DNA of 64,000 bases from CAYWMD01 sp964458575 (GCA_964458575.1 CAYWMD010000011.1:57372-121371); one strand, 5' to 3'; counted from the first letter of the stretch, positions 7,558-16,098 are shown. Translations and numbers: made by a program. The notes: generated from the sequence alone by a model not told the origin.

Positions 7558-10335
7558 ATGAGATTGCGTTGGCTTTCGTTGGCGTGGCTTTGGGTTATGG
7601 CAGTATTGACCGCACACGCTGCGGTCAGTGTTTCAAACCTCCGCTGTGAGTATCGCGAGAATCCATTGGGCCTCGACACGCCGCAACCGCGGTTCGGCTG
7701 GCAACTGACTTCCGACCATCGCGCTGAATTTCAAACGGCCTATCAGATTCTCGCGGCTTCCAGCTCTGCGAAGCTCGCGCGCGGGGAGGCAGATGTCTGG
7801 GACAGCGGCAAGGTTGCCTCCGGCGAATCGGTGCACGTGATTTACGCCGGACCGCCGCTGCAATCCGGCCAGCGCGTTTGGTGGAAGGTTCGCGTGTGGG
7901 ACGCCGCGGGCCGGGCATCGGAGTTCAGCCAACCAGCTTGGTTTGATATGGCTTTGCCCTCGCCGACGGACTGGCGGGCACGGTGGATTCAACGCAAATC
8001 CAACGGACCGATTCCCGAAGAGCAAATGTTCGACGATCACCCCGCGCCGCTGTTGCGGAAAGAATTCGCGCTCGAAAGGAAAGTCGCCCGCGCCCGCGCC
8101 CACGTGAGCGGCTTGGGTTATTACGAGCTTCGGCTGAATGGCGAAAAAGTCGGCGACCACGTCCTGGATCCGGGTTGGACGAGCTACGGCAAGCGCGTAC
8201 TTTACTCAACCTACGACGTGACCGCGCAGCTCAAGCGCGGACGCAACGCCCTCGGCATTATGCTCGGCAACGGCTGGTTTAACCCGCTTCCGCTCCGCAT
8301 GTGGGGTCACATCAACCCGCGCGACGCGCTGGTGATTGGCGAACCGCGCGCGATCCTGCAACTCGTCATCGAATTCGCCGATGGCACGTCGCAGACGATT
8401 GTCACCGACGAAACCTGGCGCGCGAGTGATGGACCGGTTCTGCGCAACAGTGTTTACCTCGGTGAAGTCTATGATGCGCGTCGCGAACAACCCGGCTGGG
8501 ATTCCCCCGGCTTTGACGATTCGCGCTGGGAGACTGCCGTGGCCGCAACCGAACCCAAACTCGGGCCGTTGTGCGCGCAGGATGCACCGCCCATCCGCGT
8601 CACGCGCACGCTCAAGCCGGTGAAGCTCACCGAGCCGAAGCCGGGTGTGTTCATTTTTGATTTCGGCCAGAACTTTTCCGGCTGGGCGCAGCTGCGCGTG
8701 AGAGGTGAAGCGGGCACGCGCGTGCGGCTGCGCTCGGGCGAACTGCTCTACGACGACGGCACACTCAATGGCATGACCGCCGTGTGCGGCCAGATCAAAC
8801 GCGGCGGCAAAGATTATCGCTACGACGGCGTCGGCCAGCCGAAAACAGCCTTTCAACTCGATGAATACGTTTTGAAAGGTCGCGGGCTGGAGGTCTTTAC
8901 GCCGCGATTCACATTCCACGGCTTCCGCTATGTCGAGGTCACGGGTTTTCCCGGCCGGCCAACGCTGGATTCGCTCGAAGGTTTGCGTTTGAACTCGGAC
9001 GTGGCGAGCGCCGGATCGTTTGAATGTTCGAACGAGATGTTCAACCGCATCCAAACCATGGTGCGGTGGACGGAACTGGCGAACGTGTTCAGCGTCCAGT
9101 CCGATTGTCCGCATCGCGAGAAGTTCGGTTACGGCGGCGACATCGTGGCGTCGAGTGAGATGGCCATGTTGAACTTCGACATGGCACGATTTTACGCCAA
9201 GGCCGCGCAGGACCTGGCGGACGACGTCCGGACCAACGGAGGCTTCACGGAGACGGCGCCGTTCGTCGGCATCAGCGATCAAGGTTTGGGCGACAAGTCC
9301 GGCCCGATTGGTTGGGGCACGGCGCAGCCGCTTCTGCTTCTCCAACTGCGGCAGTATTATGGCGAGCAGTTGTTGCTGGAGCAGCAATATGAAGCAACGA
9401 AGAAGTGGCTCGCGCTGCTGCAATCCAAGTCCCGGGACGGCATCCTCGACAACGGCATCAGCGATCATGAGAGCCTTGTGCCCAAGCCGCGCGCGCTCAC
9501 CGGCACGGCATTTTATTACTTCAACGCGAAATTGTTTGAACAACTCGCCCTTGCCCTGGGCCGGACAGCCGATGCGCAACATGCCTCCGCGCTCGCCGAT
9601 CAGATCAAGTCCGCGTTCAACAAAAAATTCCTCGAACCCGGCACGGGCCGCTACGACATCGCCTCGCAAGCCTGCCAGGGCTTTGCGCTTTACCACGGCC
9701 TCGCGCCCGCGGAGGAGCAACCGCGCGTGCTCGACGTGTTGCTGCGCGACATAGCCGGCCATGGGCAGCATCTCACCACGGGCATTTTTGGGACGAAATA
9801 CATGCTCGACGCCCTGACGACTGCCGGGCGGGCGGACGTGGCGTGCGACATCGTGAACCAACGCACCTTTCCGGGTTGGGGTCACATGCTGGAACGGGGC
9901 GCGACAACGCTCTGGGAACATTGGGAATTCAGCGACAACACTTTTTCGCATAACCATCCGATGTTCGGGTCGGTGAGCGAATGGTTTTACAAGGCGCTGG
10001 CCGGTATCCAACCCGCGCCGGACGCGGTGGGCTTCGACAAAATTCTCATCAAGCCGCAACCCGTGGGCAATCTCCGCTGGGTGCGCGCGAGACACGAGAC
10101 CGTGCGCGGCCGGATCGTGAGCGAGTGGACGAACGTGGGCGGCGAGTTCAAACTGCGGGTGCGCATTCCCGCCAACGCCTCCGCGCTGGTGTCGGTTCCA
10201 AGCAAGGACGCGAGCCGCGTGACCGAAAGCGGCAGACCCGCGGTTAATGCGCCAAGTGTGAAGTTCATTCGCATGGAAGGAAGCTCTGCTCTCTTTGCCG
10301 TCGGTTCGGGTGAATACGAATTCGTGGCGCGCTAG
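7558..10335 (+). CDS. Alpha-L-rhamnosidase, GH78
   Basis: Secreted enzyme of about 925 residues releasing terminal alpha-L-rhamnose from plant or polysaccharide glycans. The start at 7558 gives a clear signal peptide (MRLRWLSLAWLWVMAVLTAHA); an ATG at 7513 would place 15 charged or polar residues before it. After an N-terminal fibronectin-like domain come the beta-sandwich domains (FDFGQNFSGWAQLRV) and the (alpha/alpha)6 catalytic domain. The acid motif SDCPHREKFGYGGD lies near residue 516, and the later TTLWEHWE carries the expected catalytic Glu. A C-terminal beta domain completes the GH78 plan. It stands alone and follows the PLP gene without a clear promoter. Confidence 0.93.
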   Translation: MRLRWLSLAWLWVMAVLTAHAAVSVSNLRCEYRENPLGLDTPQPRFGWQLTSDHRAEFQTAYQILAASSSAKLARGEADVWDSGKVASGESVHVIYAGPPLQSGQRVWWKVRVWDAAGRASEFSQPAWFDMALPSPTDWRARWIQRKSNGPIPEEQMFDDHPAPLLRKEFALERKVARARAHVSGLGYYELRLNGEKVGDHVLDPGWTSYGKRVLYSTYDVTAQLKRGRNALGIMLGNGWFNPLPLRMWGHINPRDALVIGEPRAILQLVIEFADGTSQTIVTDETWRASDGPVLRNSVYLGEVYDARREQPGWDSPGFDDSRWETAVAATEPKLGPLCAQDAPPIRVTRTLKPVKLTEPKPGVFIFDFGQNFSGWAQLRVRGEAGTRVRLRSGELLYDDGTLNGMTAVCGQIKRGGKDYRYDGVGQPKTAFQLDEYVLKGRGLEVFTPRFTFHGFRYVEVTGFPGRPTLDSLEGLRLNSDVASAGSFECSNEMFNRIQTMVRWTELANVFSVQSDCPHREKFGYGGDIVASSEMAMLNFDMARFYAKAAQDLADDVRTNGGFTETAPFVGISDQGLGDKSGPIGWGTAQPLLLLQLRQYYGEQLLLEQQYEATKKWLALLQSKSRDGILDNGISDHESLVPKPRALTGTAFYYFNAKLFEQLALALGRTADAQHASALADQIKSAFNKKFLEPGTGRYDIASQACQGFALYHGLAPAEEQPRVLDVLLRDIAGHGQHLTTGIFGTKYMLDALTTAGRADVACDIVNQRTFPGWGHMLERGATTLWEHWEFSDNTFSHNHPMFGSVSEWFYKALAGIQPAPDAVGFDKILIKPQPVGNLRWVRARHETVRGRIVSEWTNVGGEFKLRVRIPANASALVSVPSKDASRVTESGRPAVNAPSVKFIRMEGSSALFAVGSGEYEFVAR

Positions 10336-10366
10336 ACGTGGCTTAGCAGCGTAACCGCTGATGTGA

Positions 10367-10388
10367 AGAGCTGGAAACAATCAGCTCT
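10367..10388 (+). terminator. Possible hairpin after rhamnosidase gene
   Basis: Perfect 7-base stem AGAGCTG/CAGCTCT with an 8-base loop, about 30 bases after the GH78 stop. No T-run follows, so termination is uncertain. Confidence 0.3.
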
Positions 10389-10430
10389 CCTGCTCCTCGA
10401 TCGCATTGCTTCAGACCGATTGGTTTCACG

Positions 10431-10448
10431 GATTACAAAACTGTAATC
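10431..10448. promoter_or_regulatory. Perfect palindrome GATTACA-AAAC-TGTAATC
   Basis: A 7-4-7 dyad about 110 bases upstream of the small secreted-protein gene. It resembles the TTACA..TGTAA half-sites of BlaI/MecI/CopY-type repressors, but the central spacing is longer than the usual TACAnnTGTA. No regulator of that type is in the window. Probably an operator for the 10557 gene. Confidence 0.45.
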
Positions 10449-10556
10449 AGCCCAAGCGGGCACTGTTCATCTGCCTCTGCTCTATTGTTGTGGAAGGGCG
10501 CTACAGGTTGCGCCGGACCAGAGACGACAACAACAAACGAAAGAAAGATGACAGTT

Positions 10557-10913
10557 ATGAAACTCAACCTCCTCACAGTGATCGCCGTCGCCGGAATGCT
10601 GGCGGCCGGCACAACCTTCGCCCAGGACAATTCCCGCGCCGGCCGATGCGGCCAGGGCCGCGGCTACGGCGGTCCGCCGCAGTCGAATGAAGAGCGGGCG
10701 GCACGTCAGGCTGCATGTCTGGAAAAGAACGGCGGCGTTTGCCCGCAAGGCGGTCCGCGGGCGGAATGTCCCGGTTATGGCCAGGGTCAGGGCGGTGGAC
10801 GCGGCAATGGCCAATGCAATCGCCGCGGTTTGCGCGACGGCACCGGGCCACGCAGCGCGGATGGAACTTGCCCGCTCGGCAACACGCCCCGCCCGGGCGC
10901 CAAACGCCAATAA
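10557..10913 (+). CDS. Small secreted Gly/Arg/Cys-rich protein
   Basis: About 118 residues: signal peptide (MKLNLLTVIAVAGMLAAGTTFA, cleavage likely after TFA) followed by a low-complexity Gly/Arg/Gln-rich chain with repeated GQGRG and spaced cysteines. I recognise no family. The start at 10557 has a purine-rich sequence (GAAAG) about 9 bases upstream; an ATG at 10548 is equally open. Upstream is the GATTACA palindrome, downstream a strong hairpin, so it is probably a single-gene unit just before the thioredoxin genes. Small exported proteins of this sort often accompany metal or redox stress genes; that link is inference. Confidence 0.65.
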   Translation: MKLNLLTVIAVAGMLAAGTTFAQDNSRAGRCGQGRGYGGPPQSNEERAARQAACLEKNGGVCPQGGPRAECPGYGQGQGGGRGNGQCNRRGLRDGTGPRSADGTCPLGNTPRPGAKRQ

Positions 10914-10927
10914 CCAGGCGACCGGCG

Positions 10928-10963
10928 ACACCCGGATGCGTTCGCACGACGCATCCGGGGTGT
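10928..10963 (+). terminator. Strong hairpin after small secreted-protein gene
   Basis: Stem of about 13 pairs with one bulge: ACACCCGGATGCG pairs with CGCATCCGGGGTGT across a loop of about 8 bases, followed by a short pyrimidine stretch. It begins 14 bases after the stop codon. Its 3' arm overlaps the TGTAACC motif upstream of the thioredoxin gene. Confidence 0.6.
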
Positions 10964-10990
10964 AACCTTTCTGTCTTTGCCGGCTCGGTT
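10961..10990 (+). promoter_or_regulatory. TGTAACCTTTC motif upstream of thioredoxin gene (candidate ECF-type promoter)
   Basis: TGTAACCTTTC, then about 10 bases, then CGGCTCGGTT, starting 43 bases before the thioredoxin start. An almost identical arrangement with the same spacing lies 46 bases before the DUF6132 gene at 22041. GTAACC-type -35 elements are known for some ECF sigma factors. Identity as a promoter is inference from the shared position and sequence. Confidence 0.45.
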
Positions 10991-11003
10991 CTGGCATAGA
11001 CGT

Positions 11004-11351
11004 ATGAATACGATTGCCGAACTGAACGAAGAAAACTTTGATCAAGCCATCGCTGAAGCGGGCACGCCGCTGGTTGTGGATGTTTACGCGCCGTGGTGCG
11101 GGCCGTGCAAAATGCTCGCGCCGCTTTTGGAGCGACTGGCCGGTGATCTCGCCGGGCGCATCCAGTTCTTCAAGATCAACGTGGACGAAGCGCCCGGCGT
11201 GGCCGGACGTTTTGAGATCGCCGGTGTTCCCACGCTGCTGTTTTTCAATCAGGGTGAACTGTGCGATACCATCGTGGGACTCGCTCCCCCGCAAACTTTG
11301 GTTCGGAAACTGGAAGCGTTGGCGGCCAAACCTGCGGAGGCGAGTGTATGA
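11004..11351 (+). CDS. Thioredoxin
   Basis: Cytoplasmic dithiol oxidoreductase of 115 residues with the active site APWCGPCK (Cys32, Cys35), the cis-Pro loop GVPTLLFF, and canonical thioredoxin length. The start MNTIAELNEENF matches the family; an ATG 27 bases upstream adds nine unrelated residues. It overlaps the next gene at ATGA, so two thioredoxin-fold proteins, one soluble and one membrane-tethered, are coupled. Confidence 0.94.
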   Translation: MNTIAELNEENFDQAIAEAGTPLVVDVYAPWCGPCKMLAPLLERLAGDLAGRIQFFKINVDEAPGVAGRFEIAGVPTLLFFNQGELCDTIVGLAPPQTLVRKLEALAAKPAEASV

Positions 11352-11866
11352 TTACGTTGGTTGCGAGCTTGTTGATCGGTGGCGGTTTCGGCGCATTGCT
11401 TGGTCGCCTCGGTCTCGGCAAGTCCGGCGCTGGGTCATTGTCGAACAATTGGAAACGTAGCGCGGTTTATGGTGCGGCGCTCGGTTTTGTCATCTACGCC
11501 GCGTCCGGCTGTGGTGGGGGACCCGAGCAACCCCCAAAAAACATGAAGGCGATTGCCGAAGCGAACTTCGAGACCGAAGTCACCCAGGCCAAGATGCCGG
11601 TCGTCGTGGACTTTTACGCTCCCTGGTGCGGCCCGTGCAAAGTGCTTTCGCCGCGGCTGGATGCGCTGGCCGGCAAATATTCCGGCAAGATCAAGTTTGT
11701 CCAGGTGAACGTGGATGAGTCGCCGACGCTGTCGCAGAAATTTAACGTGCAGGCCATTCCCACCGTTGTGTTCTTCGGCGCGGATGGCAAACCCGTGACG
11801 ACCACGGTCGGTCTGGTTTCCGAAGATACGCTGCGCGCGAAACTGGAGGCCCTGCTGGGCAAGTAG
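11348..11866 (+). CDS. DUF6132-like membrane module fused to thioredoxin
   Basis: 172 residues. Residues 1-55 contain two hydrophobic hairpin segments (ASLLIGGGFGALLGRLG and SAVYGAALGFVIYAASG), resembling the stand-alone DUF6132 protein encoded at 22041, which has LGVVIGGGLGFAYY and SIYGAVLGALIA. A SGCGGG segment and short linker lead to a full thioredoxin domain with APWCGPCK (Cys94, Cys97) and AIPTVVFF. The protein is probably membrane-anchored; which side the thioredoxin faces cannot be settled from sequence. It follows thioredoxin by ATGA overlap and precedes the CoA-disulfide reductase. Confidence 0.85.
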   Translation: MITLVASLLIGGGFGALLGRLGLGKSGAGSLSNNWKRSAVYGAALGFVIYAASGCGGGPEQPPKNMKAIAEANFETEVTQAKMPVVVDFYAPWCGPCKVLSPRLDALAGKYSGKIKFVQVNVDESPTLSQKFNVQAIPTVVFFGADGKPVTTTVGLVSEDTLRAKLEALLGK

Positions 11867-11900
11867 GCACGGGCCGACGCTTCATCTGGCTGGAACGAAC

Positions 11901-13685
11901 ATGAATTCTCGGCGATTGGTCATCGTGGGCGGCGTGGCCGGCGGCGCCAGCGCGGCGGCCCGAGCGCGGCGCTTGTGCGAAAAGTGCGAAATCATCGTCT
12001 TCGAACGCGGTCGGCACGTTTCGTTCGCCAATTGCGGTCTGCCCTACTTCGTCGGTGGCGAAATCGTTGAGCAGGATTCGTTGCTCCTGCAAACGCCGGA
12101 CACGCTGCGCGCCCGGTTCAATCTCGATGTGCGTGTGAACACCGAGGTCGTGGCGATTGATCGCGCACGGCAGGTCGTCAGGGTGCGCGAGTTGACGACG
12201 ACCCGCGAATACGATCAGCCTTATGACTCGCTGGTGTTGTCCACCGGCGCGTCGCCGCTCAAACCTCCAATCCCGGGCATTGATCGCCCCGGCCATTTCA
12301 CCGTGCGCAACGTCCCCGACGTGGAACACATCATGGCGTGGATCAAGGATTGCCCGCCCCGTGAAATAACTTCTGCCGATGCTGGGGCCAACACTGAAAG
12401 TTCTGTTTCGCGGGGCAAGGCCTGTCGCGCGGTGGTGGTGGGTGGAGGTTACATCGGCTTGGAGATGGCGGAGCAACTCAAACATTGCGGCTTGGGTGTG
12501 ACGGTCGTCGAGGCGTTGCCGCAGGTCATGGCCCCACTCGATCCGGAAATGGCCGCGTGGCTGCACGCCGAACTCAAAGCCAACGGCGTCACGCTGCACC
12601 TCGGCGATTCCGTCGCGGCGTTTGAAGCACCGCAAGCCGGCGAAACCGCCCGGGCGTCGGTCGTTGTGCTCAAGAGCGGCAAGCGCATCGAGGCCGACAC
12701 GGTGGTGCTGGGTTTGGGGGTGCGTCCGGAAACGTCGCTCGCGAAAAATGCCGGCCTCGAACTTGGTGGGCTCGGTGGCATTCGCGTGAACGACCACATG
12801 CAGACCAGCGACACGAAGATTTATGCGGTTGGTGATGCGGTGGAAGTGCGCGACCGGATTACCGGGGCTTGGGGTATCATTCCGCTGGCCGGCCCAGCGA
12901 ACCGGCAAGGACGCATCGCAGCCGACAATATCTTTGGCCGGCCATCGCGCTACAAAAGTACGCAAGGCACGGCAATCCTGCGCTTGTTCAAGTTGAGCGC
13001 CGGCTGCACGGGTGCGAATGAAAGAGCGCTGCGCAAAGCGGGCATTCCGTTTCAGGCGCTGCACCTGCATCCCGGGTCGCACGCGGGTTATTATCCCGGC
13101 GCGGAACCCATCGCGATGAAAATCCTGTTCGCGCCGGACACGGGCCAATTGCTGGGCGCACAGGCCGTCGGGCCCGAGGGCGTGGACAAGCGGATCGACG
13201 TGTTTGCCACGGCCCTCAGGGGAAACATGACCGTGCATGATCTCGCCGAACTGGAGCTGGCCTACGCGCCGCCGTTCGGCTCGGCGAAGGACCCGGTCAA
13301 CACGGCCGGCATGGCCGCGCAAAACGTGCTGGCCGGTGATGTCACCCTCGCGCAGTGGAATGAACTGGAACCCCTCACCCGACCTTCGGCCACCCTCTCC
13401 CCATCCGATGGGGAGAGGGACGGGGTGAGGGGAACTCCGTTTCTCCTCGACGTGCGCCGGCTCGATGAGCGGGCCAAGGGTTTTATCCCTGGCTCGATTC
13501 ACATCCCGCTCGACGAGTTGCGCGCTCGAATGAACGAGCTGCCGCGCGATCGGGAGATCGTCGTACACTGCCAGAGCGGACAACGTTCGTATTTCGCGTG
13601 CCGCATCTTGTCGCAGCATGGCTTCCAGGTCCGCAACCTGACGGGTTCGTATCGCACCTGGAAGACCGCCGTCGGCGCACAGTAA
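11901..13685 (+). CDS. FAD-dependent CoA-disulfide/persulfide reductase with C-terminal rhodanese domain
   Basis: 594 residues. N-terminal FAD Rossmann motif (VIVGGVAGGASAAARARRL) and the single catalytic cysteine in SFANCGLPYF (Cys45), typical of CoA-disulfide reductases. Then a second nucleotide-binding motif (VVVGGGYIGLEMAEQL), the FAD-binding KIYAVGDAVEV, and a dimerisation domain with the AYAPPFGSAKDPVN motif. The C-terminal rhodanese domain has the active loop VVHCQSGQRSY. The enzyme type reduces CoA disulfides or CoA/polysulfide persulfides with NAD(P)H. Between these parts, at residues about 491-512, an extra segment is encoded by a palindromic repeat that interrupts the expected linker but keeps the frame. 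Confidence 0.93.
   Translation: MNSRRLVIVGGVAGGASAAARARRLCEKCEIIVFERGRHVSFANCGLPYFVGGEIVEQDSLLLQTPDTLRARFNLDVRVNTEVVAIDRARQVVRVRELTTTREYDQPYDSLVLSTGASPLKPPIPGIDRPGHFTVRNVPDVEHIMAWIKDCPPREITSADAGANTESSVSRGKACRAVVVGGGYIGLEMAEQLKHCGLGVTVVEALPQVMAPLDPEMAAWLHAELKANGVTLHLGDSVAAFEAPQAGETARASVVVLKSGKRIEADTVVLGLGVRPETSLAKNAGLELGGLGGIRVNDHMQTSDTKIYAVGDAVEVRDRITGAWGIIPLAGPANRQGRIAADNIFGRPSRYKSTQGTAILRLFKLSAGCTGANERALRKAGIPFQALHLHPGSHAGYYPGAEPIAMKILFAPDTGQLLGAQAVGPEGVDKRIDVFATALRGNMTVHDLAELELAYAPPFGSAKDPVNTAGMAAQNVLAGDVTLAQWNELEPLTRPSATLSPSDGERDGVRGTPFLLDVRRLDERAKGFIPGSIHIPLDELRARMNELPRDREIVVHCQSGQRSYFACRILSQHGFQVRNLTGSYRTWKTAVGAQ
13371..13432. repeat. Palindromic repeat (CCCTCACCC family) inside CDS, in frame
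   Basis: Inverted arms CCCCTCACCC/GGGGTGAGGGG enclose an inner hairpin CCCTCTCCCC-ATCCGA-TGGGGAGAGGG. The same arms occur in many intergenic places in this window. Here it encodes about 22 extra residues between the reductase and rhodanese domains without breaking the frame. Confidence 0.88.
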
Positions 13686-13693
13686 CTTTAACC

Positions 13694-14068
13694 ATGAATT
13701 GGACCATTGTTTGGATCGCGGGCATTGCCCTGGTGGTGGTGATTCTGCTGAAACGAGCCGCGTCGGCCTCGCCCGAGGTGTTGCGCAAGCATTTGCAGGA
13801 AGGCGCGCTGGTGATAGACGTGCGTACGCGGGAGGAGTTTCGCGGCGAACGCGTGCACGTCGCCGTGAACATTCCGCTCGACGAATTGGCGCAAAGAGTT
13901 CCGCGCGAGGTGCCCGACAAAAACCGAGTTCTTTTGCTGCACTGCCAGAGCGGAATGCGCAGCCGCAACGGGCAACGTCAACTTCAGCGTCTGGGTTACA
14001 CCCAAGTCTTCAATCTCGGTTCGCTCGCCCGCGCGAAACAAATTTTAAAAGGCGTGCCTCGTTCGTGA
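13694..14068 (+). CDS. Membrane-anchored rhodanese-like protein
   Basis: 124 residues: one N-terminal membrane anchor (WTIVWIAGIALVVVILL) and a rhodanese domain with LVIDVRTREEF and the active-site loop LLHCQSGMRSRNG, so the sulfur-accepting Cys is present. It probably transfers sulfane sulfur or acts in persulfide handling near the membrane. The start at 13694 leaves 8 bases after the preceding stop. With the reductase-rhodanese upstream it completes the sulfur redox block. Confidence 0.9.
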   Translation: MNWTIVWIAGIALVVVILLKRAASASPEVLRKHLQEGALVIDVRTREEFRGERVHVAVNIPLDELAQRVPREVPDKNRVLLLHCQSGMRSRNGQRQLQRLGYTQVFNLGSLARAKQILKGVPRS

Positions 14069-14085
14069 CTCGCGTTGTGCCCGGT

Positions 14086-14330
14086 TCAGCAGGTGAAATC
14101 GTACCGGCTACCGACGCCGCCAAGGGTGCATCGGTCGCCGAGATGAAATCGCAGCGCAACCGTCGCGGCCCAACCGGTGCAGTGCATCGGCACGAGCAAA
14201 CGGATGCCGTGTTGTTCCAAGGCGACGAGGGTCTTCTGGATTCGTTCCGGCGAGGTGTTCAGCAAGTGCATCCCGCCCAGAACAGCGTGGAACTGATGCG
14301 CTCCGGTCAGCCGCACCACCTGCCGGACCG
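14086..14330 (-). pseudogene. C-terminal fragment of MBL-fold metallo-hydrolase
   Basis: On the minus strand, about 80 residues match the end of an MBL-fold hydrolase of the Tflp/dihydropterin-related type: QFHAVLGGMHLLN, SPERIQKTLVALEQ, VPMHCTGWAATVALRF and GVGSRYDF, ending in TGA. The N-terminal HxHxDH metal site is absent. At about 14310 the homology stops, where the plus strand begins to match a radical-SAM protein that has lost its own head. This is a rearrangement or assembly junction rather than an intact gene. Confidence 0.72.
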
Positions 14331-15184
14331 TGAAGCGCCGGGAATGGGTACCGATGAATGCGGTGTTGGACGAACTCAAGCTGAAGCTCGCGAGCCGCCC
14401 GGATTACATCACCTTGAGCGGTTCGGGCGAACCGACGTTGCACTCGCGCCTGGGAGAAATCATTGAGCACATCCAAGCCATGACCGCCGTGCCCGTCGCC
14501 GTGCTGACCAACGGCTCGTTGCTCTGGCAGAAAGAGGTGCGTGAGGAACTGGCGCTGGCGGACGTCGTGTTGCCGTCGCTTGACGCGCCCGATCCGGACC
14601 GGTTCGAGTTGATCAACCGTCCCCATCCGGACATCACCTTTGACCGACTGCTGGACGGCTTGCAGGCGCTTCGCCGTGAATTCGCCGGACAATACTGGCT
14701 CGAAGTGATGCTGCTGGATGGTTACACAACCTTGCCTCCACAAATCCGGAAACTGGCGAAGTACGCGCGGCGCATCCGGCCGGACAAGGTGCAGTTGAAC
14801 ACGGCCGTGCGTCCGCCCGCGGAAGAATACGCGATGGCCGTACCGCCACAACGGCTGGCGGAGATCACCGAGGAGTTCGGTCTCAATGCGGAAGTGGTGG
14901 CGGAGCATCGCCCGTGGCGGAAGACGCTGGAATCGCGCGCGTCGGAGGAAAGCCTCCTTGCATTGTTGTGCCGCCGACCCTGCACTTTGGTGGATATTGC
15001 CCAAGGGCTATCTTTAAAGCCGGTCGAAGTGGCGAAGCTTCTGGCTGGTTTGCAGTCGAAGGGCAAAGTGCTCCGTGAGCAGCGCGCCACACGGCATTAC
15101 TACCGCGCGGCGGTTGGTTCGCCCCGCCGCAAATCATGTGACGCCAAGTCTCAAGGTGAGCCGCCGCATCCCGTTGCGCCATGA
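14309..15184 (+). pseudogene. Radical-SAM protein lacking its N-terminal cluster motif
   Basis: From about 14309 the frame reads SRTTCRTVKRREWVP, followed by DYITLSGSGEPTLHS, VAVLTNGSLLW, LPSLDAPDPDRFELINRP and VQLNTAVRPPAE. This matches a class of radical-SAM proteins whose first 40-50 residues normally carry CxxxCxxC. Those residues are missing: a stop lies in frame at about 14294, and no CxxxCxxC occurs in the remaining 284 residues read from the GTG at 14330. The C-terminal part forms a winged-helix-like region (CRRPCTLVDIAQGLSL). Without the [4Fe-4S] site it cannot be an active radical enzyme. It overlaps the next gene by ATGA. Confidence 0.78.
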
Positions 15185-16098
15185 ATGCCAATCTCGAATG
15201 CTTCCCGTGCATGTTGCGCCAGACGCGCGAGGCCATCGCTTACACCGGACTGGATACGAACGCGGGTTTCCAGTTACTCCAGCAGGTCATGCGGCTGATG
15301 AGTGAACTGGATTGGGTGCAACCGCCTCCTGTGCTCGGGCAAAAAGTGCATCGGCTCATTCGAGAATTGACCGGCAGTTCCGATCCCTACGCCCGCGTCA
15401 AGGAACGGATGAATTTACTGGCGGCAAGGATGTATCCGCTTTGGCACGACATTTTCCGGCAGGCTCACGAGCCGTTGGATGCGGCCGTCAGGCTGGCCAT
15501 CATCGGAAACTTGCTGGATGTCGGCGCAAAAACCCAGATGGATGATTGCGCCCTGCACGCGGCGTTTGAGTCGGCGTTGTCCGCACCACTGCGTGGCTCG
15601 CTGGAGGAACTGGCCGAAGCCATCCCGCGCGCCCGCTCGATTCTTTACCTGGCCGACAACGCGGGCGAAATCGTCTTCGATCGTGATCTGCTCGCGCACT
15701 TGCCGCTCGGCAATTTTACGGTCGCTGTGCGTGGCAGCCCGGTGCTCAACGACGTCACATTGGCCGACGCCGAGCAGGCGGGTTTGACGGATTTCTGCGA
15801 AGTCATTCCAAACGGATCAGACGCTCCCGGGACTGTGCTGGCGGATTGTTCAGCAATGTTCCGGGAACGATTTGCCGCTGCCGACCTGATCATTGCCAAG
15901 GGGCAGGGCAATTACGAGAGCCTCGCTGGCGTGGACAAGGAGATTTTCTTCCTCCTCAAGATCAAATGCGACGTGTTAAGCCGTGACCTCGGCTGTCCGC
16001 GGGGCAGTCTGGTGCTGCACCATCAACGACCGGCTTCGCGGTCCACCGATAATGAAGGTTTCCTCCAGAACCGCGGGATTGTCCCGATCAAAACATGA
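15181..16098 (+). CDS. DUF89 / ARMT1-like damage-control phosphatase
   Basis: 305 residues of the subfamily with an N-terminal CxxC (LECFPCMLRQTREA). Conserved core motifs are ARSILYLADNAGEIVFDRDLL (the metal and phosphate site DNAGE), VRGSPVLNDVT, VIPNGSDAPGT, and IIAKGQGNYESL. The family comprises metal-dependent phosphatases acting on damaged sugar phosphates or similar metabolites. Length is usual. It overlaps both neighbours by ATGA, suggesting one polycistronic unit from the radical-SAM remnant through deformylase. Confidence 0.9.
   Translation: MNANLECFPCMLRQTREAIAYTGLDTNAGFQLLQQVMRLMSELDWVQPPPVLGQKVHRLIRELTGSSDPYARVKERMNLLAARMYPLWHDIFRQAHEPLDAAVRLAIIGNLLDVGAKTQMDDCALHAAFESALSAPLRGSLEELAEAIPRARSILYLADNAGEIVFDRDLLAHLPLGNFTVAVRGSPVLNDVTLADAEQAGLTDFCEVIPNGSDAPGTVLADCSAMFRERFAAADLIIAKGQGNYESLAGVDKEIFFLLKIKCDVLSRDLGCPRGSLVLHHQRPASRSTDNEGFLQNRGIVPIKT

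Noticed and set aside
8206..10380. Long minus-strand open frame of 724 codons opposite the GH78 gene
   Set aside because: Antisense shadow in GC-rich DNA; no domain motifs and the plus-strand rhamnosidase is unmistakable.
11742..13619. Minus-strand open frame of 625 codons opposite the CoA-disulfide reductase
   Set aside because: Composition is His/Arg/Gln-rich and low in family motifs; complements a clear enzyme gene.
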